From IOR16 sp963521065 (GTDB lineage Bacteria; Bacillota; Clostridia; Peptostreptococcales; Anaerovoracaceae), in the NCBI GenBank assembly GCA_963521065.1, contig CAUQTI010000003.1, positions 1 to 64,000 of the forward strand: a stretch of 64,000 bases of DNA. Reading direction: 5' to 3'. Under the pieces are notes generated by a model. It was not told where the DNA came from. It made no database searches and worked only from the letters and a program-made list of their open reading frames with translations. Position 1 is the first letter of the stretch; every line of letters begins with the position of its first letter. A program made the translations under genes and the position numbers. Positions 56,221-64,000 of the stretch are shown piece after piece.

Positions 56221-56302
56221 TATAATATTTCCTTCGTTTTGTCAAGATTTTTACGCAAAATATTCTGCCATATTTCACAAAATCAGCGAGACATCTAACC
56301 AA

Positions 56303-58180
56303 TCACTCGCATGGCTTTTTCATTAAGCTCTGCTCAAACTTTTGAATCATTTCAGGATCAAACTGTGTCCCTGCATTTTTTTTTAGTTCCAAAAGCGCCT
56401 CTTCTTTGCTTCGTGCCTGCCTATACGGCTGTTCGCTAATTAATGTATCGTACGCTTCGGCAATTGCAATGATGCGTGAAATAACGGGAATTTCCTCGCC
56501 CTCCAGCTTTTTCGGATACCCATTCCCATCCCATCGTTCATGGTGTGTATAAATATAGTCGGCCAGCTCCAGCATGTTATAGGAGGAGCTTAAAATTCGA
56601 TATCCGATATCAGAATGTCTTTTTAGTTCGATTTCTTCCTGATTATTCAGCTTGTTTCTCTTATTAATCAAGTCCTCATGGATTGCGATTTTCCCGATAT
56701 CGTGAAGATACGCAGCTAATTCAAGCTTATTTAACTCCCCTTCAGACAAGCCGATTTCGATGCCTAAGTTTCTGCTCAGCTCACAAACCTGCTCTGAATG
56801 TTTCTGCTCTCTCCCATTTTCTTTATGCAGTCTAGTAATCATACTATAGATTACTTTTCCGCGCAGAACTTGTTTTTCAACAATCTTAGCGTTGTACATA
56901 CGATCTTCTGCATTCTTGAAGATTTTCACAATATCTTCTTCAATCTGTGTTTTCGTTGCATATCCGAAAGAGATACTGAGTGCAATTCCATTGATAAATT
57001 CATTCTCGCATAAATGATTTATTTTTTCAACGATTCTTTTCGCTGTACCTTTCTTTTCTTTTTTTAAAAGAATGATAAACTCATCTCCACCCCATCGAAT
57101 GACAATATCTTCTTTTCGAGACGCACGCTTCATGACAGAAACCGCTTTTTCCAAAAGCTCGTCTCCCTTGATATGCCCGAACGCATCGTTTATCAATTTT
57201 AGACCATTTACGTCTCCCATAATTACCGTTAGGGGAAGATTTCTTTCGATGTCAAGCTTTGAAATCATTTCCTCATAAAATCTTCTGTTATAAACACCGG
57301 TCAGCTTATCGTGATAGCTTAAATATAGAATTTCTTCCTCTGCCTTTTTTCGGCCAGTGATATCTTGCAGCGTTCCGATTAGCTGCACTGCACGTCCGCT
57401 TTCATCGTACCTGAATTCCCCAAGTCCGTGCACCCATCGCTCTTCTTTATCATTTGGACGAATGATTTTATATTCAAGATCAAAGGTGCTATGACTTACT
57501 TCGGCTGCAGCCTTATATGCCGTCAGCTCCGCACGCCATTCCGGATGAACTAAATCAATCCATCCTTTTGTCGTATGAGGATATGCTTCATCAATTCCTA
57601 AGATTGCATCCAACTCTCTGGTACACCTATGGATATCCTTCTCCAAATCCACTGTATAGCTTCCCATTCGAGCAACAATCTGCGCCCTGTGAAGAAGTGA
57701 TTCCCGCTCTCTGGCTTCCTCCTCTACACGTTTCAGCTCACTGATGTCCTTGTAGGTGCATGCTACAATTTCTCTGCCTTGTGCAGTATTTTCCATTGTC
57801 TTTAGGGATGCGATAAAGAAAAAAACGCCTTGTTTTGTCTGGTATTTCAGCTCTGTATTTAAGCGTTCCCCATTTTCACAAGCTTCTTCAATCAGCCTCA
57901 GACGTTTCTCTGCTTCTTCACTCTCATAAAACTGAAAGACGCCTTTGCCAATTAGCTCTTCCCTTTTTACCTCCAGCAAATTCGCATAAGCAGCATTGGC
58001 ATAAATATAGTTCCCCAACCTATCTATGCATATAATCCCGTCACACGATTCATCCGCAAGCCTTTTATAAAACGAAAAGTTCGATTCCAACTTCAACGCT
58101 TTCAGTTTCTTTGCATTTACCCTGCCATTCTTCGAAAATTTCAACACAATCTCTCCCGGCTTCTTTTTTAAAGCACCCAA
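56303..58180 (-). CDS. PAS-PAS-GGDEF-HD-GYP signalling protein
   Basis: The protein has up to 625 residues and no membrane segment. Two PAS domains (about 35-155 and 165-280) precede a GGDEF domain (about 285-445) with intact WGGDEF, and an HD-GYP domain (about 450-620) with HDIGKI and HHERWDGNGYP. It may both make and break cyclic di-GMP, with PAS sensing a cytosolic ligand. The start is uncertain: TTG at 58180, or GTG/TTG about 11-12 codons later close to GGGAGAG. Confidence 0.87.
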   Translation of the reverse strand: MGALKKKPGEIVLKFSKNGRVNAKKLKALKLESNFSFYKRLADESCDGIICIDRLGNYIYANAAYANLLEVKREELIGKGVFQFYESEEAEKRLRLIEEACENGERLNTELKYQTKQGVFFFIASLKTMENTAQGREIVACTYKDISELKRVEEEARERESLLHRAQIVARMGSYTVDLEKDIHRCTRELDAILGIDEAYPHTTKGWIDLVHPEWRAELTAYKAAAEVSHSTFDLEYKIIRPNDKEERWVHGLGEFRYDESGRAVQLIGTLQDITGRKKAEEEILYLSYHDKLTGVYNRRFYEEMISKLDIERNLPLTVIMGDVNGLKLINDAFGHIKGDELLEKAVSVMKRASRKEDIVIRWGGDEFIILLKKEKKGTAKRIVEKINHLCENEFINGIALSISFGYATKTQIEEDIVKIFKNAEDRMYNAKIVEKQVLRGKVIYSMITRLHKENGREQKHSEQVCELSRNLGIEIGLSEGELNKLELAAYLHDIGKIAIHEDLINKRNKLNNQEEIELKRHSDIGYRILSSSYNMLELADYIYTHHERWDGNGYPKKLEGEEIPVISRIIAIAEAYDTLISEQPYRQARSKEEALLELKKNAGTQFDPEMIQKFEQSLMKKPCE

Positions 58181-58204
58181 TTTTTAAAACACTCGTTTTT
58201 TACA

Positions 58205-58240
58205 CAAAAAAACCAACAATTAAATAACTCAATTGTTGGT
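58205..58240 (-). terminator. Terminator of the M20 hydrolase gene
   Basis: ACCAACAATT (58212-58221) and AATTGTTGGT (58231-58240), followed on the minus strand by seven T. It lies about 225 bp after the hydrolase stop and 25 bp before the signalling gene. Confidence 0.8.
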
Positions 58241-58465
58241 CGGTTGCACCACTCATTCAAAATCCCTCAGGTGCCCACATATAAGGAATTCATCAACATT
58301 TCCAACTTGCATAAAATCAAGGTTTTTCAGGTAAATTATGTTAAACCAATTGTAATTCTATTATTCCCAAAGAAAAAAGTCAATCTTTTTTTCTAAATTG
58401 CTTTTGTTCTTCGGCCACTGATTCGCCCTGTATCTGCTTTAAGCAAGCTGTGTTTTAGCCCTTCT

Positions 58466-59674
58466 TCACTCGGGTGTATTCACATAATGCACAAGGACGT
58501 CCACCGCATTTTTAATATACTCTGTTTCTGTGTATTCCAAGGGACTGTGGCTGACGCCGTCTTTGCTTGGAACAAACAACATCGCCGATCGAAAATACTT
58601 TGAAAGAATCTGTGAATCATGCCCTGCTTTGCTATCAAGACAAGTATATTTTAGCCCTTTTTCTGAAAGAATACGTTCCAAGTCCTTCAAAATCTTTCGG
58701 TCCATATGGGCAGGCCAATCGTTTGTGCCGCATCGCATTTCAACGCTGATTCCTTCCGATTCTTCTGCAACTGCTTTCACCAAGGATTCAATTTCTTCTC
58801 CTAGCGCAGCAAGCGCCTCGTCCTTACAGGTTCTGAGGTCTACTGTAAAAGAGGCCTCACCCGGTATTACATTCATCGCATTCGGTAAAACATCTAGCTT
58901 TCCTACCGTGGCAACTGCTCCCGGATACTTTCCTGCAAGCAGCGGAATTTGAGAAATAACCTTACAAGCTGCCACCAAAGCATCCTTTCGTTCTTCCATC
59001 GGCGTGCCTCCCGCGTGATTTGCTTCACCTTTCATCGTAACGAAGTAATGCCGAAGCCCTACAATAGAGTGTACTAACCCTATGCTGCACTCCGAATTTT
59101 CGAGAACCTTCCCCTGCTCCACATGTACTTCAATAGTACGCCTTGCATTCATCAATTGTTTTTCTTTCGAAATCACCTCTTTTTGGGCATGAGGCCCCTT
59201 TCTCAGAATTGCCAGCAGGCTCTCTTTCGTATTTACATCATAGGTTTCCTCAAGCAGTGCTTCATTCCAAATACCACACACTGCATTGGTCGATAAAAAT
59301 CCGCGTGAAAAGCGGTTTCCTTCTTCGTCATTTAAGGCAAGGATATCAATTGAGTAGTACGGTCTTTCCTTTCGCTCTACATAATAGCGTGCGGTTTCAA
59401 GCCCGGCAATAATACCCACAACGCCATCATATTTTCCGCCATTGGGCACCGTGTCATAATGTGATGCAAAGAGAATGCTCTCTTTTTTCTTCCCCTCCAA
59501 ATGCCCCCATACGGTTCCGTAACCATCCACACACCCGTTTAACCCCAACTGCTTCATATACTCTACCAGGTATTGCTGCGCAGCATAAGAGGCCTCACTG
59601 AAAGGCAGGCGGGTGACTCCGCCGGTCGCTTCTTTTCCAAATTGAGAAAGTGCTTCAATTAATTGTTCCAGCAT
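58466..59674 (-). CDS. M20 family Zn-dependent amidohydrolase (allantoate/N-carbamoyl amino acid type)
   Basis: The protein has 402 residues. Metal ligands are visible in FASHYDTVPNGGKYDGVVG, LNDEEGNRF and the GHDSQ region; HVEQGKVLEN and GEANHAGGTPMEERKDAL are typical of the N-carbamoyl-L-amino acid hydrolase and allantoate amidohydrolase group. It releases ammonia or carbamoyl groups from ureido compounds; the exact substrate is unclear. AAGGAGG precedes ATG. It lies 9 bp after the MerR gene, so probably in one operon and under its control. Confidence 0.86.
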   Translation of the reverse strand: MLEQLIEALSQFGKEATGGVTRLPFSEASYAAQQYLVEYMKQLGLNGCVDGYGTVWGHLEGKKKESILFASHYDTVPNGGKYDGVVGIIAGLETARYYVERKERPYYSIDILALNDEEGNRFSRGFLSTNAVCGIWNEALLEETYDVNTKESLLAILRKGPHAQKEVISKEKQLMNARRTIEVHVEQGKVLENSECSIGLVHSIVGLRHYFVTMKGEANHAGGTPMEERKDALVAACKVISQIPLLAGKYPGAVATVGKLDVLPNAMNVIPGEASFTVDLRTCKDEALAALGEEIESLVKAVAEESEGISVEMRCGTNDWPAHMDRKILKDLERILSEKGLKYTCLDSKAGHDSQILSKYFRSAMLFVPSKDGVSHSPLEYTETEYIKNAVDVLVHYVNTPE

Positions 59675-59683
59675 AGCTCCTCC

Positions 59684-60508
59684 TTATTCGATAGGTGCCC
59701 AAGCTTCGTAATAATCCACACTTTTTTCTTTATTGTTGCGTGTAGAAATAATTCGAAACAAAATATCGTCTGTTAATTTTAAATGCTTCTCTTTAAGATA
59801 ATCATGCACGCGGATATACAATTCATAATCGACATGCGTATAGCATTTTCCCGTCGTGTACACACATTTTCTAGGCTCAATCACTAAAAAATCCGTTTTT
59901 AAAAATTCCTCGCATTCGGAATGATTCTCATCATCAATCAGAGTGATTGCATTTGTTGATATACGCTGCCTGTATGCAGGGTCAGTTACTTGTTTTTTCA
60001 GATTGTCTGACATGAACTCATTTCTGTCGGTAAATAGAGTAAACCTGGGAACATGCCGGTCTGTCAGTTTATTAAATTCATTCAATACATCAATCATAGA
60101 ATCCTCAGCAATTTTGCAAAGCATTCTTGGCGACTGCATTATAAAAATTTCATCCATCGTATTGATGCAGCTTCTCATCATCTTTTTATAATCATCTACA
60201 ATAGAGAGTGTTTTTTGAAGCTGAATAATTTCTTCTTGTAAGGCCCTCTCTCTAATTTGGAGCATTGCTTCTGCCCGCTGAATGGTACTGTCATTGATTA
60301 AAGTATTGATTTCCTCCAGGGAAAATTTCATCTTCTTTAAACGGATTACATAATCAAGGCATATAAAATCGGCCCTATCATACACGCGGTAATGATTGCT
60401 CTGATCCTTTTTCGGAGATAAAATTCCAAGCTTATCATAAAGACGCAGAGTATCCTTGCTTACACCGAAAAATTCAGCTAATTCCCCTACATAGTAATAT
60501 TGCTTCAT
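59684..60508 (-). CDS. MerR family transcriptional regulator
   Basis: The protein has about 274 residues. The N-terminal MerR HTH (YYVGELAEFFGVSKDTLRLYDKLGIL) and wing (HYRVYDRADFICLDYVIRLKKM) are followed by a coiled coil (about 80-120) and a ligand-binding-like C-terminal domain, as in BmrR-type regulators. Start ATG at 60508 is favoured (AGGAGA upstream). It probably controls the downstream hydrolase. Confidence 0.87.
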   Translation of the reverse strand: MKQYYYVGELAEFFGVSKDTLRLYDKLGILSPKKDQSNHYRVYDRADFICLDYVIRLKKMKFSLEEINTLINDSTIQRAEAMLQIRERALQEEIIQLQKTLSIVDDYKKMMRSCINTMDEIFIMQSPRMLCKIAEDSMIDVLNEFNKLTDRHVPRFTLFTDRNEFMSDNLKKQVTDPAYRQRISTNAITLIDDENHSECEEFLKTDFLVIEPRKCVYTTGKCYTHVDYELYIRVHDYLKEKHLKLTDDILFRIISTRNNKEKSVDYYEAWAPIE

Positions 60509-60610
60509 TTGCACTGCTCTCCTACTCACTAATTGCGCTTAGGATATCATGATAGATTGGGATTGTAAATCTTTTTTTACTTTAAATTTTTCGCATCTAG
60601 CTCAAAGCAT

Positions 60611-60799
60611 CTATACGGACATTTCTTTGAGTTTTTCTTTTATCTTCGGAATTGAAAAACCTTCTGCTTTCATCTCTTTAATCATCATAATTCGCTTTAA
60701 GGTTTCCTTTCTTTTATATCGTCTCGTTAAATTTTCTTCGGGCTGCTCAAAGTCCAGCATTTCTTCCTCTGTATAAAATTTCAACGTACTATAACACAT
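60611..60799 (-). CDS. Small MerR-like fragment protein (62 aa)
   Basis: The C-terminal half (LKRIMMIKEMKAEGFSIPKIKEKLKEM) resembles the second helix-turn-helix part of MerR proteins, but the N-terminal recognition helix is absent. It starts 5 bp after the DUF6176-like gene and is likely co-transcribed with it. It may be a mini regulator or a decayed gene. Confidence 0.5.
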   Translation of the reverse strand: MCYSTLKFYTEEEMLDFEQPEENLTRRYKRKETLKRIMMIKEMKAEGFSIPKIKEKLKEMSV

Positions 60800-60804
60800 T
60801 CGAG

Positions 60805-61158
60805 TTATTTCCTATAATCCTCTAAATTATTCATGTAGCATACAGCGTCAAGCACAGTGCTGGAAGTGAGTTCTACGCAGGCTTTCATATATTCAAAATG
60901 CTTCTTGTCCAGCTCGTTTTCACTTTCTCCTGCAATTGCATTTGCTCGTTCAATATTCTCCGCCGCTAAAAACAAATAGAGATACATTGTATCGTTTTCC
61001 ATTGCTTTAAAATAGGATTCTAAATACACCTTCTCATTTTTGAGGGTTTTGATTCCCTCCTGCGTATTTTCTTTTAAAAATTGCATCCATTCTTCTGCAA
61101 TCTCTTCTTTCCCTTTTATAATACTGATTTTATATAGTTTGATGTCCAGTGGCTTCAT
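60805..61158 (-). CDS. DUF6176-like small protein
   Basis: The protein has about 117 residues and is soluble. IKGKEEIAEEWMQFL, LKNEKVYLESYFK and DKKHFEYMKACVE resemble the DUF6176 family, whose function is unknown. ATG at 61158 is chosen over a GTG three codons before, which would sit too close to AAGGAG. A perfect long palindrome with the GTTAGC box lies about 50 bp upstream. Confidence 0.65.
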   Translation of the reverse strand: MKPLDIKLYKISIIKGKEEIAEEWMQFLKENTQEGIKTLKNEKVYLESYFKAMENDTMYLYLFLAAENIERANAIAGESENELDKKHFEYMKACVELTSSTVLDAVCYMNNLEDYRK

Positions 61159-61202
61159 ACGTTTCACGACTCCTTCCTTACATTCCTGTTTGCACAGGCG
61201 AA

Positions 61203-61238
61203 TATACTATAAGTTAGCTTATGCTAACTTATAGTATA
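61203..61238. promoter_or_regulatory. Perfect 16-bp-arm palindrome with GTTAGC box
   Basis: TATACTATAAGTTAGC (61203-61218) and GCTAACTTATAGTATA (61223-61238) around TTAT. The core GTTAGC-N4-GCTAAC matches the sites before the flavodoxin and ZIP genes. TATAGT or TATACT in the arms could supply a -10 element. Confidence 0.65.
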
Positions 61239-61347
61239 TCATAGCCAAAATTCTTTGCAAACACAAATCAATTCCAATGAGTGTGAAATGCTTACTTAGC
61301 TCTCTATAGTGCCTGTCTCTTTGCTTTGAATCCTAAAATAAAGAAGC

Positions 61348-64000
61348 TTAGTTTCTCTCCATGACATTCACAAGCATAACCGAGGCTTCGGCTCTAGTCG
61401 CATTTTTCTTCGGTGCAAATTCATTCTCGCCCATTCCTTTAATGATTCCTGCCTGCTGCATCTTTTCAACTGCATTTTTTGCATACTCTGAAATTTCTTT
61501 GGAGTCACTGAATCCACTGGCTCCATTTACAGTTCCAAGCTCTTTCTTTAAAACAGTAACCATATAACGTTCCAGCATACAAGCCATGTCCTGACGTGTA
61601 ATCTGTGCATTCGGCGCAAATTGATTTCCTCCGACACCAGTTGCAATTCCGTTTGTAACTCCCCATTCTACGGATTTTGCATACCATGCAGATTCCGCTA
61701 CATCTATAAACTCCATACCGTTGCCTGCTTTATTTTCTGCTCCTGCCATTGCAAACAAGAGCTGTAAAAACTCTGCTCTCGTAATAGAAGCATCTGGAGC
61801 AAAGGTAGAAGCAGAGCGCCCTTTTATGATACCTTTTGAAACGAGAAGTGAAACGCTGTTCTTCGCCCAATGGTTATCCATATCTTTAAATTCAGATCCA
61901 CCAGATGTATTTGTTATCTTTTCATTTTCCACTTTAACAGGAGCAGCCGGTGTTTTTGAATCGCTTGAAGAACCACCCTTGCTTCCGCCCCCTGACGACT
62001 TCCTGTCAACGGTAAAGGTATCCCCAAGCAGCTCACTATAAATCGCATTTGCCGCATATCTATAATCGTCTTCTTGGTGTGCTTTATTCGTTATACTGTT
62101 TGCAAAGATTGTTAAATTTAACCCATCCGCATCGTATGCAAAAGCAATTTCTTTTCCTTGCAACTCTCCCTCTTTTCCGTTCAAATAACCCGAAATGTAA
62201 AAGTCATCTGCATTTTCCGCACGCATCAATACGGTTGCACTCTCCGGAAGTTCTGTGAAGTAAGCTATGCCTTTTGTGTAAGCTAAATAATCTCCGTCAC
62301 TCTTATAGCTTGCAGTAATTAAATGATCCGTATAATCAACCTTAAACAATGCCTCATAATCCTCATATTTTACAAAGTTCAATTTATCCGGAAAGAGCTC
62401 CTTTACAGAATCCAACACATCGTATCCTGCACCAATGTAAGGCTTTCCGCCCTTAATTTTTTTCATCGTTTCGGCAGCCGGACTGCTGCTTCCAAAAATA
62501 ACATTTGCATCCGCAAGTTGTGCTGCTGTTTGAAAATTCATCTGTTCCTTCATTGCAAACTCATCAAATTGGTTTCCGTCAACAAAGAGTGCTGGTTTCT
62601 TTATGACTTTTGCTGCCGGCACAGAATCTGTAGAGGTTAATGCTAAGCAGTATTCCTTACCGATACGCTCCATGTCTTTATACTCTATCACAAAGTCACC
62701 TGCATTGTATAATTCGCCCCCTTTTGTGACAAAGCCAACCTTAATGTCGTCTGCCAAAAGGTCATTTACCGCACGGATTGCGTCTAATCCGTTATTTTCA
62801 ATGATTACGGCAATGCTGCCTTTTTTGTTTATAAGCGTTCCTGCCTTTTCAACCTTTGTTACTTTTTCCGTCTTTCCCTCAAATACACCTTCCTTAAGTA
62901 TTTCATCACAATCAAAACCTCGCAGATCCGGGAAATTGGTCAGTGTCTCTGAGTAAAGGCTATCCCATCCGGAAACCTTAATTCCAGAATATAAGACAAC
63001 ATTCGCCATGCTTCTTTTTGCCTGATGCAGGCTGACTACATAACTTCCGGATTTATACAGAACATTATCTACGGTTACATCCTCAGTGAGGCGTTCCATC
63101 TGAACATCATTGCGAAGTAAATATTCTCCCATTTCATACGCTGCCGCAGGATTTCTCTGTGCGCTCTGTTCAAGAGGAATGACGTAATATTCCGGATAAA
63201 ATTTTCCATTTATATTTTTAGGGCGAAAATCTGCTGCCGGATTGTTTTGTACATCTACAAAATAGCTTTCCGTTTCTGTTGATTCTTCGTTCTTATTTGC
63301 TCTTTCAAAAAAATCCAGCTGCGTTAAAAATAAAGCCTCTTTATTTTCTGCAACGTATGCAGTGTGCCCAATCAGTCCATATTTCCCCATAACTACAGAA
63401 TCGTCATTGAGTTCTCCGCATTCTACGGTATATCCAACCGTGCCGTGAAAAAGTCCATAAGTTGGTGTATAGTTTGAGGACATGTCATCCGAAGTTTCCC
63501 ATTTTCCATCATTGAAGTAATCTCTAAGTGGAATCTCATAACCAGCAGGCCATTCCGGTGTTCCTTTATAGACACTGTTTGCCACCGCAGCTTCTCCAAA
63601 GGCCTCTGCTCCTGCTAAAGCATGCTTCATGTACAGGTCATATTCCAAATTAGGCTCATGAGGCGGAGTGCATGGCTCAATCATAATCTTCGATCTTGAG
63701 TAATACAGAAATCCATGAAGCTCCATCAATGTGAGAGGATTCCATTTTGCAATATTCTCCGTTGAAATTCTGGATTCAAGCTGAGTTTGATAAGTATTGT
63801 CGCGATTCAAATCAAATCCAAAGCTATTTCCTCTTGCGTAGCTAACATATGCATCGGGGTTTTGTGCCGGGCAAACCAAGAAAAAAATCTCATCCAATAC
63901 ATCGTCGACATTGTATAACTGCTCGTCACCCATGCCATCCACAAAAGAAATTGCTGCTCCGCTTGTAATCTCTTTTGTAAATTCTATAATAGAATCGACA
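61348..64000 (-). CDS. M14 zinc carboxypeptidase-like protein with C-terminal SLH domains (5' end cut by window)
   Basis: At least 883 residues; the frame runs off the right edge without a start. The visible catalytic part includes FLVCPAQNPDAYVSYAR and LNRDNTYQTQ (substrate-binding Asn-Arg pair of M14), LMELHG (zinc His) and YTVECGELND (catalytic Glu region). A long region of unknown fold (about 250-640) precedes a Ser/Gly linker. Three SLH domains (about 690-860) close the protein and anchor it to the cell wall. It probably cuts peptides outside the cell. The first zinc motif lies outside the window. Confidence 0.83.
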   Translation of the reverse strand, partial: VDSIIEFTKEITSGAAISFVDGMGDEQLYNVDDVLDEIFFLVCPAQNPDAYVSYARGNSFGFDLNRDNTYQTQLESRISTENIAKWNPLTLMELHGFLYYSRSKIMIEPCTPPHEPNLEYDLYMKHALAGAEAFGEAAVANSVYKGTPEWPAGYEIPLRDYFNDGKWETSDDMSSNYTPTYGLFHGTVGYTVECGELNDDSVVMGKYGLIGHTAYVAENKEALFLTQLDFFERANKNEESTETESYFVDVQNNPAADFRPKNINGKFYPEYYVIPLEQSAQRNPAAAYEMGEYLLRNDVQMERLTEDVTVDNVLYKSGSYVVSLHQAKRSMANVVLYSGIKVSGWDSLYSETLTNFPDLRGFDCDEILKEGVFEGKTEKVTKVEKAGTLINKKGSIAVIIENNGLDAIRAVNDLLADDIKVGFVTKGGELYNAGDFVIEYKDMERIGKEYCLALTSTDSVPAAKVIKKPALFVDGNQFDEFAMKEQMNFQTAAQLADANVIFGSSSPAAETMKKIKGGKPYIGAGYDVLDSVKELFPDKLNFVKYEDYEALFKVDYTDHLITASYKSDGDYLAYTKGIAYFTELPESATVLMRAENADDFYISGYLNGKEGELQGKEIAFAYDADGLNLTIFANSITNKAHQEDDYRYAANAIYSELLGDTFTVDRKSSGGGSKGGSSSDSKTPAAPVKVENEKITNTSGGSEFKDMDNHWAKNSVSLLVSKGIIKGRSASTFAPDASITRAEFLQLLFAMAGAENKAGNGMEFIDVAESAWYAKSVEWGVTNGIATGVGGNQFAPNAQITRQDMACMLERYMVTVLKKELGTVNGASGFSDSKEISEYAKNAVEKMQQAGIIKGMGENEFAPKKNATRAEASVMLVNVMERN

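Overview
The window comes from a low-GC, anaerobic Gram-positive bacterium, most likely of class Clostridia. Evidence is the AT-rich code, strong AGGAGG-type ribosome binding sites, GTG/TTG starts, S-layer homology (SLH) proteins, Feo iron uptake, a 4Fe-4S ferredoxin and an ornithine-racemase-like enzyme. No rRNA, tRNA or complete insertion sequence was seen. Genus cannot be assigned from sequence reading alone.

Layout. (1) 1-13223 is an accessory region. It holds four CRISPR arrays with type I-C-like repeats, all read on the minus strand. Each has its own near-identical leader on the right, and no cas gene is in the window. Between the arrays sit defence-island-type genes: two AlbA_2/Schlafen-like ATPase regulators, a frameshifted rhuM gene plus a rhuM remnant, and two AAA_14/DUF4143 ATPases. 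(2) 13231-21160 is a nine-gene minus-strand operon, the most interesting part of the window. It is an expanded His-Xaa-Ser (HXS) peptide-modification system: HxsD, an A24 prepilin-peptidase-like membrane protease, radical SAM proteins HxsC and HxsB, a MORN-repeat membrane protein, a small precursor with 13 HxS triplets behind a pilin-like leader, and three uncharacterised proteins. (3) 21280-43367 is a minus-strand surface polysaccharide cluster. It contains rmlA, rmlB and a wecE-like gene (a dTDP-4-amino-4,6-dideoxyhexose route), an initiating sugar phosphotransferase, glycosyltransferases, a flippase, a polymerase, CDP-glycerol/LicD tailoring genes, two Wzz-like proteins and an SLH protein. 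(4) 43466-64000 is mixed metabolism and metal homeostasis: a 103-bp tandem repeat, a broken 4Fe-4S membrane protein, oleate hydratase, a cupin/ferredoxin pair beside a Crp/Fnr regulator, feoAB with a divergent DtxR-type regulator, amidase, Orr-like racemase, VanX-type dipeptidase, flavodoxin, ZIP transporter, a PAS-GGDEF-HD-GYP protein, an M20 hydrolase, a MerR regulator, and an SLH-anchored M14 peptidase cut by the right edge.

How the parts may work together. In the HXS operon, HxsB and HxsC with HxsD would modify the His-Xaa-Ser repeats in the cytoplasm. The co-encoded A24 peptidase could then cut a class IVb-like site (EEEG|N) in the precursor, giving a membrane-extruded modified product. 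MORN and bitopic partner proteins may form a surface complex. The operon follows the polysaccharide cluster with no visible terminator between them, so a joint cell-envelope role is possible. Three palindromes of the form GTTAGC-N4-(G)CTAAC lie before the flavodoxin, ZIP and DUF6176-like genes and suggest a metal regulon. All functions are read from motifs by eye and were not database-checked.
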